NCBI GenBank assembly: GCA_951213105.1 | Contig: OX578139.1 | Location: forward strand, 72,230,684 to 72,294,683 | Length of the DNA stretch: 64,000 nucleotides | Direction of reading: 5' to 3' | Source: Amaurobius ferox | Taxonomy: Eukaryota > Arthropoda > Arachnida > Araneae > Amaurobiidae | In this document: positions 35,606 through 46,719 of the stretch, piece after piece | How the letters are laid out: each line of letters opens with the position of its first letter | Numbering within the stretch: position 1 is the stretch's first letter | Made by a program: the position numbers and the translations under genes | Notes under the pieces: generated by a model | Seen by the model: the letters and a program-made list of their open reading frames with translations, nothing else | Databases searched by the model: none | Told to the model about the DNA's origin: nothing

Positions 35606-36520
35606 TGTGAGACTAGAAACAGATCTCACACTTTGGTGAGACAGTTTTATGCGCATATTTATTGTGTCCGACACATCGGACAATACTTCTAGTCTGGATG
35701 ACGGTAGGTTTTACAGCATGTGAACCTAAAGGTCAGATAAAACCATAAACCAGGAGTGTCAAGACAGAGGGGGCCGAGCGGGCCCTTACGAGAATGCCAA
35801 GTAGCGACACTGGATAAATGATTTACCAATGAAGAAAGTGCTTGTTGCGTCACACTTGATGCGGCAAACGAAAGCAAAGAGGGAGTGAGATCCCCGGGGA
35901 AAAGAGAGCCACAACCTATGATTTGAGAACGAAAGTAGATATACATATAACTCATATACGATGATTTGACGTGTTAAGAAACGGCTGTACAAGAACGAGA
36001 CGTGTGCTGATATTCGTGCGACATTATGACTTAACGCTTTATTCAGAGATAGATATACGGTCGACATGATGACATAGAAAATACAGCACGACAACTAGAG
36101 ATGTAGAATGTTCCGTAGATGTTCCAAAAAATGGCTAGATCTATTGATATGTGAAGTGCAATCGGCAGTACTAGAAGGACCCAAACACCTGGAGTTATGG
36201 CAAGTACAAAATACTGACGCACGCATTTTGATATATGATCAAAGTCCAAGACAGACTAGGAAGGTATGTGTTCATCAGTTATCAAAGGTCGTAGACACAT
36301 TTTAAGTAATTTTATTCATACTAGTCTCACACGTTCCCTCCGCCAAAATAATATGATTAATGGTTGTAATTAAATAGTTAAGTATTTATGTTTTTAATAA
36401 ATGTTTTATTGTTAAAGTTAAAATGGTGTGATCCATTTAGTACTATATTAATTAATAATTCTTTTACAGAACTCACGCGAGAGTTAAATAATTGGAGAGT
36501 TTTATATAGCGACAAGAAAC
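35606..36520 (+). repeat. LTR-like repeat, copy 2, with intron-like splice pair
   Basis: Homologous to 29628-30475 throughout (tgtgagactagaaac at the start). It keeps the same donor-like word in the same context, agactaggaag followed by gtatgtg (36264), and an acceptor-like cttttacag ending at 36479, so the intron would be 216 bp against 184 bp in copy 1. The end is aaataattggagagttt. The small frame at 36108-36305 is not conserved in copy 1, so the repeat appears non-coding. The two copies are clearly diverged and the 5 kb between them holds no retroviral-type coding region, so they are unlikely to be the two ends of one element. Confidence 0.6.
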
Positions 36521-36524
36521 TTTT

Positions 36525-36890
36525 TGATGACATATGTGTATCTGTGTGGGAGTGTGTCGACACGATATTTCTGGAACAAGTTGGGAGAATGAAAAGTCGA
36601 TATATCTGTATTCTTCTCTGATATACAAATCTAACCTAATAAAATAAATCTGTTTGTATGTATTTTCGACTATCGATCACGCTGTAGAAAATACATATAA
36701 GCAACACACAGATATGAAATTATGTACAGTTGTACCTCAGATTGATTCCGAATACATTTTCCTTCCTGTAATTATTAACAATAGTTAGACTTTTACCAGT
36801 TACAACTTTCCTCCCAATAGTCATAATCAAGTTCTTAAGTACTTTCTTAGGAACCCTGTATTTAAATAACTGTTAACCTATTGAGAACCA
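36525..36890. other. AT-rich intergenic DNA
   Basis: No feature could be supported. Confidence 0.4.
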
Positions 36891-36894
36891 ATTG

Positions 36895-37400
36895 ACATTT
36901 TATAAATAACAGTGCTACCCCAACCAGGAATCGAACTATACGGATCTTTGTACTGGCCAGGCGGCGCGCTACTGTTGAGATACTGGAACACAATTTTAAG
37001 CTCTTGCGGTGTTTACTCTGCCTTCTCCACCATCTGATATCAGATTTACGTGTATCTAAATATCTGACGGATCACTTCCTGCTATTTTTACCTCAGATTA
37101 GCCCCCTTCTGCTATTTTTAATATCCAGGTCGGCTTCCTGCGTGGTCGTTGACCTTCCGATTTGAAAATCGCCGCTCAGTGTACCAGAAAACCTAACACC
37201 GTATACCAGAGAACCAGAGCAGTAACCTACAGGGTTGATTTGTTCAGGTGCCATTGTAAAGAGTTTTGCAGTCTCAACCGGGAATCGAATCACGGATCTT
37301 TGTACACGCCATAAAACGTTATACCGTTGATTTCCTTAGACGTAATTGCAAGCTTTTGCCTTTGAAGTGTCTTCTGAAACATCTGAGCGATTTGCTTTAA
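36895..37400 (-). mobile_element. Two tRNA-like SINE relics, minus strand
   Basis: Box B-like words on the minus strand (gttcgattcctgg, complement of 36924-36936, and attcgattcccgg, complement of 37278-37290) lie in matching contexts: both are followed on the plus strand by cggatctttgtac and later by a gcaagcttttgc/ttaagctcttgc word. They appear to be two diverged copies of one tRNA-derived SINE. Neither folds into an obvious tRNA. Confidence 0.5.
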
Positions 37401-37404
37401 ATTA

Positions 37405-37610
37405 GAACGAGTTTTTTAGTAATTTTATGCTGAACTCAATTTTGGGTGATTCTCACACAAATCGGCTCCTCTGTGATCGAAAATATTATCGCAGAATTTT
37501 GATCTTGGCATCATCCGGAAGATCGAGGAGCGACCATTTCAACCATTTTCAAACCGAATCGGCAAGATAATTTCTTCACATAAAAATTGTAAATTCATCA
37601 ACATATGAGT
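37405..37610 (+). repeat. Dispersed repeat family C, copy 2
   Basis: Shared blocks with 33400-33590: tctcacacaaatcggctcct, gtgatcgaaaatat, cagaattttgatcttgg, catcatccggaagat and caaaccgaatcggcaagat. Confidence 0.65.
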
Positions 37611-38570
37611 AATTAATGAAATTTTTGTTATTAAATGTTGCATTCGAAAAATGAAGATTCACACTTTTGAAATTTTTGAAATGAATATGAAGTGATATCT
37701 AAACATTCTAATAGCATTTTTTAATAACTCCATTTCTGAATTTTGAATGAATTTTTGAAGTAAATCAGTAAAATTCACGATTTTTAATATCGGGAAGAGC
37801 AATTTCTGCTCCCTGAGGTCACAAGTGAAGTTGTATGCGTTGTTATTGGTTTCATGAAGAAGGGGGCACACGTTCTATGAAATAGTGACGTCATAACATA
37901 CTTTTTATTATGTTTTATAAACTGACGTATTTTTAAACCGTTCCTTGATTTTCAAAAATTATCTGTGAGTGCCAGTGGAATTTTAATCAGAGGCTTATAC
38001 TTTAAATTTGCAACGCAGGGTATATGCTCTAGTAGGAAATAAGCACAAAATTACTTAGAAACTTTAAAAACGCTATTTTAAAATAAGAATTAATTAAATG
38101 TATTTTTCGGACCTCAAAATTCAATTAAGTGATAGAAATATTCGATAAAAATATTAATTTCATATGACATTCCCTTGATTCCGAATTTTCCATTGCTTTT
38201 AACAATTTTTCATAAACTTTTATGGAACAAACTTTTATAAACAAACTTTAAAACTTTATTAATCTGTGCGTGTTTCAAAAGAGAAGCTGATATTTTATAT
38301 ATGAAAAAAAGATATCATATCTAAAAGTTTCGGCTTTATATAAAAGAAAAAAAATAGTGTTATTACATTTATTTCTTTTTATAACGAAACGGCATTTTCC
38401 TGCTTTAGGGAATCCAGGTACATTTGCATTTTTAATATATCACACGTCACATTCCTTGCATTCCACCTATAATGCAGGATTTCCCTTCCAATTCCGTTGC
38501 GCTGTTCTAAATACGATTTTTGTGGAATTAGTAGAAATACGGAAATATTAGAAAAGTTTTATTTTCTAAA
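37611..38570. other. AT-rich intergenic DNA
   Basis: No feature could be supported; the frames here have no recognisable domain. Confidence 0.45.
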
Positions 38571-38575
38571 AGGTA

Positions 38576-38660
38576 TCTGCGATAGTATGCGATAGTACTT
38601 TCGGTGATAGTATGCAATAGTACTTTCTGCGATAGTACTTTCTGTGATAGTACTTTCTCA
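38576..38660. repeat. Short minisatellite, 19-20-bp units
   Basis: gcgatagtactttc-type words repeat about four to five times, with alternation of gatagtatgc and gatagtactttc. The CDSTF repeats in the frame across it come from this. Confidence 0.8.
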
Positions 38661-38669
38661 GCAAACTAT

Positions 38670-41355
38670 GAGGATATTTTCTGTTTAAAATGTGTTTCTT
38701 ATAAACAAGCAGCGAGAATAACAAAAGGAATATACACTGTCAAGAAAACTTTGAGAAAATGTGACCAGCAAGGCACAGTTGAATGAAGTGCATTTAAAAA
38801 TACTAGTACAAATATGACTTCATGTGTAAAATTAGATGTCTAATTCTAGAACATAAAGAGCTATGGCTCTTTTTATGTAGTGGAATGTCAAAGGTAAACA
38901 CATTTTTATGAAGTACTAGAGAATGCATCCGGCGTTACCGAGAATTTGAGTAGGAAACCTCTAATTAAATCCACACCGGAACATACAGCACAGTCTCGAA
39001 AATCAAGCAAGCTTTTACAAAAGCCCGCTTAGAACTAAATATAAATAATTTGCTTTGCAGTCTTAAATAAGCGCGTGGTGCATATACAATGCACATGGCC
39101 TTCGTTAGCTCAAACTAAGAAGTACAACATTTAAACTAAGCTCTAGCATAATTAGAAGTTGATATTCAAAACTATCAAAATAACCTATTTTATGTTGCTG
39201 TGCGTTGCTTTCAGAACAGCTTACATCGAGAAAACAATACAGCGCTATGATAAATTTAGAATACGAAATAAAACAATAATAAAATTTCTATACACCGAGA
39301 AGTAAAATTAAAAAGTAATTAAATATTATCTCAGCAAATTTTCATCAGACGTTTGGCCTTTATAGCACAATACTCATAATGATAATATAATACCATATAA
39401 AAAAATGGAAAATAAAAATAAATTCACGAAATTAGAAAACCGATAAAGTAAATATATTTATTTCAAAACTTCTATTCAGCTGTTCTTAATAAAATGTCTA
39501 TCATTCCATGAAAATATCTGCTGTCGTATCTGTTGCATTTGAATGTCCCACTTGCATTTACTCCCATAATCTTGGTTTTGAAGCAGAAAGTTTGAAGGTT
39601 TTTTGTCTTTAAATGTTCATAACATTCAAATTTTTTTGTCCCGGGAACTGAAGTAGTTCCTGGCACCAAATTTTGCCGCAGTCTCTATTTTTTACTATAC
39701 TCTACAGAAATGCGCAGATGCACATATAAGCAGCCCTCTTCTTTTACTATGTGAGATACATATGTGGTTTTAATAATGAAGCGATTAAAAAATATATAAA
39801 TCAAAATATTTTAAAGGATTTTTACTGTTAATATGTAATTTGTAGCATTAATAAAATAATGCTTTAAGCAGTGAATATAAGCACAATAAACATACTGGAA
39901 AATGCTCATTTCGTCTTTACTTACTTAAGAAGTGTCTCCAGTGTCTCCAGTGAATGATGTAAAGCAGTATTCAAGAAACGGACTTGGTTTAGGCTAGTCT
40001 TCTAAATATCTGAATAATCTTCTGGTGTCATTTTTCTGTTTTATTCTGTCATTCAAAATATTTCTAAATTAGTGATTTGTAAATCTGTCGATAACAATAA
40101 ACGCGTTGGTACCTAAGTATTGCCCAAACACTCAAAGATGTGGCATTAGGGAACTAATTTTTCCCTTGCAATAATATGTATGCTAGTACTTTTTGATGCA
40201 TTTTTCTGGCCACATATTTGGAAGTTTTTTCTGCAGTTCTTCAAATTTTTACGACCACCAAGTAGTGAAGTAGTCTTCGACATCAATAGTAGTTAGTAAA
40301 AGAAGTAGATCTTGGCATCAATATGGCGAAGCATTCGCTTGCGTATTTAGGAGTTTCAGAAGGAATAAATTGGATTTAGTTTTGGTAATCACCTGTTACA
40401 TCAGAATATTTTTTACAAAACCGATTGATAATATTTCCAATAGATTTTTAACATATTGTAACTATAAGATATTGAGTTTTCATAGTATGTTATTTGTCAA
40501 TAATAAATATACAAAATTGTTTAAGGACATTGTTGATTAGAGATTTTCAACTAAGCATTACATTCCAAATTTATTTTTCACTCATTTTCAGTCCACATTT
40601 GAATTGTTCAATTTTGCTAGTTCTAGCTGTTTGTATTTACAAAACTGACATTTTTTTTCTGTCACTTGCTTATAATATTCTAATTTATATCTACATATTT
40701 AATATGATGGTTGCAAAGATTGGTCTAATTTAGAAATATGAAAACATTTAATATGTATATCTTGTATGTATTTATCTTACATCGGTAACATTTTAAAATG
40801 TCATGCATTTCATGCACTTTTTGCATTTTTATGCTACATTATACTATTTTACTCATCAAAAGAATAAGAGCGAATTCAGATTTAAATCTCACTTGCAATA
40901 ACAGTAAAACCATTTCTAATTTAAAACGCTAAGCGCTCAGCCTCCTCAGTCAAAATTCTTGCGCTACTGCTTTATACCCTGTAAATGCCCTCTAAGAAAT
41001 GTCTATGCTACACTTTGAATTTTAATGTCACATAGTTATACTATATATAGCATTGTTTGTCACCGATATTTCTAGATTTCAGATCGCTGAATTAATTGCA
41101 TGAAGTAAAGTATTTCGGTGACACTTCAAATAATTAATTTCTGCTGCTAAGTGACATATTTAACAAATATGCAATCATATAATTAAGATGTGTTCGAATT
41201 GGAATCAGTTATACCCTAAACAAAATTAGGTTTTGAAAATATTTTACAACTAGGTATATTTTTTTACAGCTTTGTCTGACATTAAAGTCGATAGCTGTTT
41301 AGTGGCGAATACTGTTCAACTTGATAATGGTGTAATTTAGAGATGTGAATACGCA
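38670..41355. other. AT-rich intergenic DNA
   Basis: No gene or repeat family could be supported over this 2.7 kb. The minus-strand frame at 39472-39669 has balanced composition but no domain I recognise. The words agtgtctcc at 39935-39950 are duplicated. Confidence 0.45.
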
Positions 41356-41368
41356 AGCTCATGAACTA

Positions 41369-41420
41369 AACATCGTAGGAACATCGTAGGAACACATCGT
41401 AGGAACATCGTAGGAACAAT
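41369..41420. repeat. Short tandem repeat acatcgtagga
   Basis: Four to five copies of acatcgtagga(ac) just before the Penelope-like element. Confidence 0.85.
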
Positions 41421-41458
41421 AATAAAAGTGGCATCATGTCTATTCTAAATTCCGTTAT

Positions 41459-41594
41459 AAAATCAACGATGCAACATCATAGATGAAAGGTCATTTAATA
41501 AAATCATCCTACAAGACGTATATAGATTTAAAAATCCAGAGCGCTTTCGGGCATTACTATACCCTTCATCAGTGGCTATACGAAACAGTAAACT
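41459..41594 (-). repeat. Penelope-like terminal repeat, left, inverted
   Basis: Complement of this segment reads gtttcgtatagccactgatg, aagggtatagtaatgcccg, aaagcgctctgg and tcttgtaggatgatttt, nearly the same as 43854-43999. It carries a ctgatga and a gaaa word as in hammerhead ribozymes. Its outer arm joins a 23-bp hairpin. Confidence 0.85.
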
Positions 41595-41621
41595 CGGAAG
41601 TTTACTGTTTCGTATAGCCAC
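41572..41621. repeat. Perfect 23-bp hairpin at the fragment/terminal-repeat join
   Basis: Bases 41572-41594 are the exact reverse complement of 41599-41621, with loop cgga. The arms are the outer end of the terminal repeat, present twice in opposite orientation, where the reverse-transcriptase fragment meets it. Confidence 0.97.
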
Positions 41622-41770
41622 ATTAAAAAACCATTATCCAAAAGATTAAGGAGATCATTTAAATCATGATCCCAAAAAATAAAAACATCATCAACGTAAC
41701 GGCACCAAAGAATAGGTTTAACGGCACCAAAAAATAGCTTCTCGAACTCCTGCAAAACTGCTTCAGCAAA
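41622..41770 (-). pseudogene. Inverted reverse-transcriptase fragment, YVDD kept
   Basis: On the minus strand it reads GIFAEAVLQEFEKLF then WCRYVDDVFIFWDHDLNDLL, the end of motif B and motif C of a Penelope-like reverse transcriptase. It matches 42590-42740 of the main copy almost base for base around motif C, but differs upstream. The catalytic YVDD is intact here and changed to YVDN in the main copy. Confidence 0.85.
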
Positions 41771-41771
41771 A

Positions 41772-42932
41772 ATGCCAGGCCATAAAGATAACCAAGACCA
41801 TAATGAAAGAGGCCGTTTTATTATGTATAGGTCTATTACCAATTTTCAAAACAATAATAAACTTAAAAGAAAAAATAAAAATAATTCTAGTTCTGATGGT
41901 GCATTACATACTGAAATCGCGGAACTCAATAAACTTAAATATAATCCCGACTTAGTTATTTTATCAGCTGACAAAACTAAACAACTTGTTCTTACTAATA
42001 AAATTGATTATGCTAATTCCATGCAGAAATGTATTGCCGAGATGGATTGCAATCAGGTCAAAAAATTCCCGATTACGATGATTAATACTAGGATCACTAA
42101 ACTTAAAAAATATGCTGATATCCCTCCTAACATTAAATCTGCTGTATTCCGTACTTCATACCGACTTCTTAAAATTTTTGGACAAATTAAACTTCATAAA
42201 ATTAATCATCCCATGCGCCCTATTGTTGGTAACTGTAATGGTTCTATTTATTTTTTAAAGAAAGCCCATGCTTATTTCCTAAAACTGTATTTTAGTAATC
42301 ATATTTTTTCAATTAGTTCTACTGAAAATGTCATTAATATTTTGCTTAAAACTAAGTTTGTTCTAAATAGTACTCGTCACAGTTTTGATGTTGTTTCTTT
42401 ATTTCCTAGTATTCCTGTTGCTAAAACTATTAATATTATAGCCAAAAAACTTCAAAATCACAATTTTAAAATTCCTTCTATCGATGCAATCACTTCTGCC
42501 TTGAATATCGTTGCGGAGACAAATTATTTTAGCTTCCGTGACATTATTTACTTGCAAATTTCCGGTGTCCCTATGGGCAGCCCGTTGTCTGGCATTTTTG
42601 CTGAAGCTGTTCTGCAGGAGGTCTAAAACGCGATTTGGCCTTTTTTAATGTTTAAACATATTCTTTGGTGCCGTTACGTTGATAATGTTTTTATTGTTTG
42701 GGATCATGATTTAAATGATCTCCTTAATCTTTTGGATAAAGTTAATGATATTTTCCCCTTGATTAATTTCACCGTTGAGCATAAGCCCAATTTTTCTTTG
42801 CCTTTTCTGGATGTTGTTTTTGTTACCCGCACCTCCTATGATTTTCAAAAATTTCCCGTAAACCCACTTTTACTAACTTGTGTATCCCTGCTAATTCTTC
42901 TCATCCTATATCTTCAAAAAAGCGTATTTTAA
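41772..42932 (+). pseudogene. Penelope-like reverse transcriptase
   Basis: The N-terminal part has LVILSADKTKQLVLTNKIDY, the ADK block typical of these enzymes. Next come MRPIVGNCNGSIYFL, motif A SFDVVSLFPSIPV (aspartate at 42387-42389), and motif B ISGVPMGSPLSGIFAEAVLQE. A TAA at 42624-42626 interrupts, then the same frame continues with WCRYVDNVFIVWDHD (42666-42710), in which the second catalytic aspartate is replaced by asparagine, and LPFLDVVFVTR. After about 42855 the frame shifts. The enzyme would copy element RNA at the insertion site; this copy is dead by both the stop and the D-to-N change. An ATG at 41772 is in frame but lies at the junction with the inverted fragment, so it need not be the original start. 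Confidence 0.88.
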
Positions 42933-43638
42933 TGCTTATTTTAATCGTTCATTTACAGTTTGCTATTCTTCTATTTCGGCTTTAAATAATGAAATTAACT
43001 TCATCATTAATCTTTGCCATGAGACAGCTTATTCCTTTGAGTTTATTTATAAGATTTTTGCGCATGTCCGCCGTAAATTGACTCAACCTGATACTAAACT
43101 TGTTGCTGTTATTGAACGTCTGCCGTCTAAATCCGGTTTTCCCCATCATCCTAAAATTTTTTATCCCCTTATTCAATTGTGCCATGAATTTGGTTTCAAA
43201 CCCGCTCACTGTATTATTACTACCTTATTCAATCGTATTCGCACCGATAAGTAAGGGGATATTGATAATTTTAAAATACATGCCGAGGTGTACGCTGTAC
43301 GCTTGTTAACTCCTGATAATGACTATAAATTTTACATCGGTAGTACTAAACGCACTGTTAATATACGGTTAGCGGAACAAGCTCTCGACGTCTGGAATGG
43401 TAAACTTTCTCCGGCTCTTGTCCAATGTGTTGTTAAAGATAACTTTCTGCCCGTCATTGAAAAAACCTTCCTTTTAATTCGTTGTAATAACCCACGTAAT
43501 ATCCTTCTTTATGAATACTTGCTCATTTATATCTACCGTGATTCCATCTGTAATTTCGATCCTGTTCAAATTTTAATTTACGCCTGGCGACTCGTTCTCG
43601 ATTCTATGCATGTCAAACCCCTTCACATTTATCTGTGA
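42856..43638 (+). pseudogene. Penelope-like C-terminal part with GIY-YIG-like endonuclease
   Basis: After frameshifts near 42855 and 42925 the protein continues as AYFNAYFNRSFTVCYS, ALNNEINFIINLCHE and LPSKSGFPHHPKIFYPLIQL to a TAA at 43252-43254, then in another frame VYAVRLLTPDNDYKFYIGST followed by KRTVNIRLAE and VVKDNFLPVIEKTFLLI. The VYA-FYIGST pair with a following arginine is the diverged GIY-YIG pattern of endonuclease-bearing Penelope-like elements. In the family this domain nicks target DNA. Confidence 0.75.
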
Positions 43639-43853
43639 CATCATTTTATTGTATTTATGCTTGGTTGCATTTTTGAATTGTGTCTATTCCTTGTAAAATA
43701 TTTACCACTTGTTTAAATTAAATCTCTTGAGTTTAACCCTTAAATTTGTATTTGTAATTGATTAATTTTAATACCCTGCTTGTACTACCATTATTTTGTG
43801 TTTATTTATGCAAATTTGTCTGTTGATCAGGTCTACATATAAACATTCCTCGT

Positions 43854-43999
43854 TTACTGTTTCGTATAGCTACTGATGAAGGGTATAGTAATGCCCGAAA
43901 GCGCTCTGGATTTTTAAAGCTATACGTACGTCTTGTAGGATGATTTTATCAAATAACTTTTTTTTATCTATGATGATGTATCGTTGATTTTATAACTGG
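43854..43999 (+). repeat. Penelope-like terminal repeat, right, with hammerhead-like core
   Basis: Contains ctgatga (43874-43880), a stem ggg...ccc around tatagtaatg, then gaaa (43897-43900). The word cgtatagct before it pairs with agctatacg after it. Penelope-like elements are known to carry hammerhead ribozymes in their terminal repeats. Stem III is not clear here, so activity is uncertain. Confidence 0.7.
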
Positions 44000-44350
44000 A
44001 TCAATGAAACCGTTTTTTTTATAAAAAATAATTTGACTTCTTTTTACATACTAAAGCAATATGTGTTTTCATTATTTTTTTTTCTTTTTTACTTTTCTGT
44101 TTAAAAGGAATTATTGTTTTCGTGGCCAAAACACTTTTAAACCAAGTTGAAATTATATTTGTTTTCGAAGATGATTATTACAATAAAACACATTTAAGCA
44201 TTCCGTCCATCCTTAAGTCTGTTTTGCTGACGTTATCTTGAAACATCTCTCTTGAAACGTCTGAACAGTTTTCTACAAAACTGCCAACCAAATGAAGCAA
44301 ATTATTGCAAATTTAATATAATATACGAAGAAGAACCTGAGAATGTTTCT
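44000..44350. other. AT-rich intergenic DNA
   Basis: No feature could be supported. Confidence 0.4.
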
Positions 44351-45110
44351 ATTTTCCCTACAGTATATTGTATAGGGAATGTAATAACGAGATCAAAAAT
44401 TCGAATTGAAGTTTTTCACGGAAGAGCACATTTCAAGCATCTCTGAACACGAATCAAGTGTTTTTGGGGTGATGTCTGTATTTGTGTATATTAGTGCGCG
44501 TATATGTGTATGTGTGTCTGTGTGTGTGGATGCTGTATATTAAGAACGAATAAAGTGTTTCAGATATAATTTGGTAAGATTATTACAATCAGTGCATACC
44601 AGAAACATATTCATTTTTTAACGCGATCGAATGTTCGAAATATCCTCATCCTAATTTTTGAATGAATTTTTGAAAAAAAAATATTAAAGAGAATAAAATC
44701 CGCATTTGAAGAATAATAAAAAATAATCATTTATAGACGTGTAATTCTTCATTAGAAAACGAATGATGTAATGTATATAACTTAAACTGTTACCGAGCTG
44801 TTGTACGATTTTTGAATATGTTTTTAAACCATCAGTAAAAATTCAGAACTTTGAAAACTATAAAATAAATATTTTTATAAAAAAATTTTAATTAGAAAAT
44901 CAATAATTCAAATTTTAGAACATTAACATGAGCAGTTCGGTAATATTGTGTGCTTTTCAAATATGATTATCAAATATAATTTTGGAAATTAAAAGAAAAT
45001 ACTATGTATCTTCACATATATTCACTATTATGCAACATCATTCTCGTGAATCTAGCTTGGTCCATTGACGAAAAAAGATAATTTTTGCTAAGGTTTAGCA
45101 TTTTTATACC
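44351..45110 (+). repeat. Family F, diverged copy
   Basis: Left palindrome ttttccctacagtatattg with tatagggaat, then gagatcaaaaattcg, aagtttttcacggaagagc, aagcatctctgaacacg, a GT-rich tract (44478-44530), gcgatcgaatgttcg, cattagaaaacgaatgatg, tcattctcgtgaatctagc and tccattgacgaaaaaagat. The end is less clear than in the other copies. Confidence 0.7.
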
Positions 45111-45419
45111 CAAGAATTCAGCAGTATTCATTTATTTATTGAAATTGATATTAATTAAATGTTAATTGCTCTTTGATGAAAATGTTTTACGTAAGTATTA
45201 ATAAGTCATTCGTTTGGACTAGTTTGTCGCTAAAAACATCTTATATGTTAATTTACTTTGAAAGAAGTTTTGTCAATGCATTACATAGGAATTTGTTTTT
45301 AATTTGAGACGAGCTGTGGGTAACATGATTTATCACGGAAACTACTGAACCAACTTCAACTGCATTTTGTACAATTGAAGATAATTTTATCCTTGTAAAA
45401 ACAATATCGATATGTTATT

Positions 45420-46612
45420 ACTTTTCCTGCAATACATGATAATGTATAGGGAAACTTTTCAAATCATGTAAAGTGTTTATGACTTTGGTCATTCTATCTG
45501 TCTGTCTGTCTGTCCGTTCGCACGATAACTGCCGTAAAAATGGCTTTATCAAGATGAAATTTCAGTATGTTATTGAGAGAGTCTGTGGGACATGTGGAAA
45601 TGAAAATGAATAATATCAGCCAATTAGTTTTGGAATGAACCCGGGTTGAAGAAATGATATACATTGAACCCTATGGGTTCTAATTTTTCAAACATTTTTA
45701 AGCGAATTTAAAATTCACAAATTGCGTCGAAAATTTTAGAAAATATTTAAATTATCTCATAAAATATATAAAAAATAATTTCACTAAAATATGTTTGGTA
45801 GTTTCTTAAATAAAAATTATAATTATAATTACATCCACATATATGAAGAGATCACGTGACCCACTTCAAAATAAAATATGGCATCCATCTTGTGTCAAAA
45901 TCGTGATTTTTAAAGTTCATTTCAATTTATATTTAGTGTTGCATCCATCTTAAAACTGCTTTATTTTTTTTCTGTTCATCTATATACTAGCCCAACGCAA
46001 TTACAATATTTTTGAGTTTAAATGATCATCCAACTTTGATTATTTTTACAACGAAGACTGATTTTCACGTATGGAGAATGTAAATACATCAAGCTGTAAG
46101 ATGAGTTGTATAATTATTGCTGAATTTCTTTCACGCAAAATTATTTAGTTCTGGAGCCTGCAATATAGCTGATATGAATGGAACATTCATTGATTTTACA
46201 TAGAGAAGCAAGCAGACGATTCTGTAGTATTGTGTTTTTCGATGAAGTTTTAAGCATGGAGTTAGAAAATGCTTTTAACTGCATGGTTTTAAGTTTTTAA
46301 GTAAAACAAATTATTGTAGTATTGTAATAATCTTAGAAGTATCACCGCTGAATGAAAGGAATGGAAAAAAGTTAATGGATGAAATATTCACTGCTTTTAT
46401 ATAGAGAGGCAGGCGATTTATATTTCGATGACGTTATTTGAATAAAGTTCATTTATTTTCGATGAAGTTTTCAAATATAATAAATTATTGTAGTATTGTG
46501 ATAATTTTAAAAAATATCACCGCTGAACGTATCGCATTTTTGAAATGTTTAGATAAAATTGCATTGCAGTTGTAAAGTGTTTCATAATCAATGCTTTATG
46601 CATGATTGATCT
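45420..46612 (+). repeat. Repeat family G, plus-strand copy
   Basis: Starts with a palindromic word (acttttcctgcaatac, gtatagggaaac), then tctgtctgtctgtctgtccg with gcacgataactgccg. Further blocks: gaagagatcacgtgaccc, cagccaattagttttggaatg, cgcaattacaatattt, gatcatccaactttg and gaaattattgtagtattg. Matches 61898-62835 in inverted orientation. It has an internal duplication: the segment with attattgtagtattg and atcaccgctgaa occurs twice (about 46175-46350 and 46372-46550), but once in the other copy. Non-coding. Confidence 0.85.
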
Positions 46613-46719
46613 TTCTTGTTTATTAAATGTTCAGTATTTTAGAAAGTTTTTAGTCCCGAAAGTTTGTTATAGAGAGATTTCAACGTGCTATTATCAAAAC
46701 ATACCTGTAATACACACTG

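Larger units (their letters stand above)
41459..43999 (+). mobile_element. Penelope-like retroelement with inverted left fragment
   Basis: The right part (41772-43999) is a Penelope-like element on the plus strand: reverse transcriptase, a linker, a GIY-YIG-like endonuclease region and a terminal repeat. The left part (41459-41770) is the opposite strand: a terminal repeat joined to a reverse-transcriptase fragment (motif C region). The two terminal repeats are therefore inverted to each other (41459-41594 and 43854-43999). A turned 5' fragment joined head to head is a known outcome for this class. The reading frame of the main part has one stop and at least two frameshifts. Confidence 0.85.

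Noticed and set aside
36108..36305. Small protein gene in the second LTR-like repeat
   Set aside because: The paralogous copy at 29628-30475 has stops and indels in the same stretch, so coding is not conserved.
29628..36520. One LTR retrotransposon with 29628-30475 and 35606-36520 as its two LTRs
   Set aside because: The copies are too diverged from each other and the 5 kb between them has no gag, protease, reverse transcriptase or integrase.
39472..39669. Minus-strand 65-codon frame with balanced composition
   Set aside because: No domain recognised, no splice or promoter context, and nothing else in the window to compare it with.
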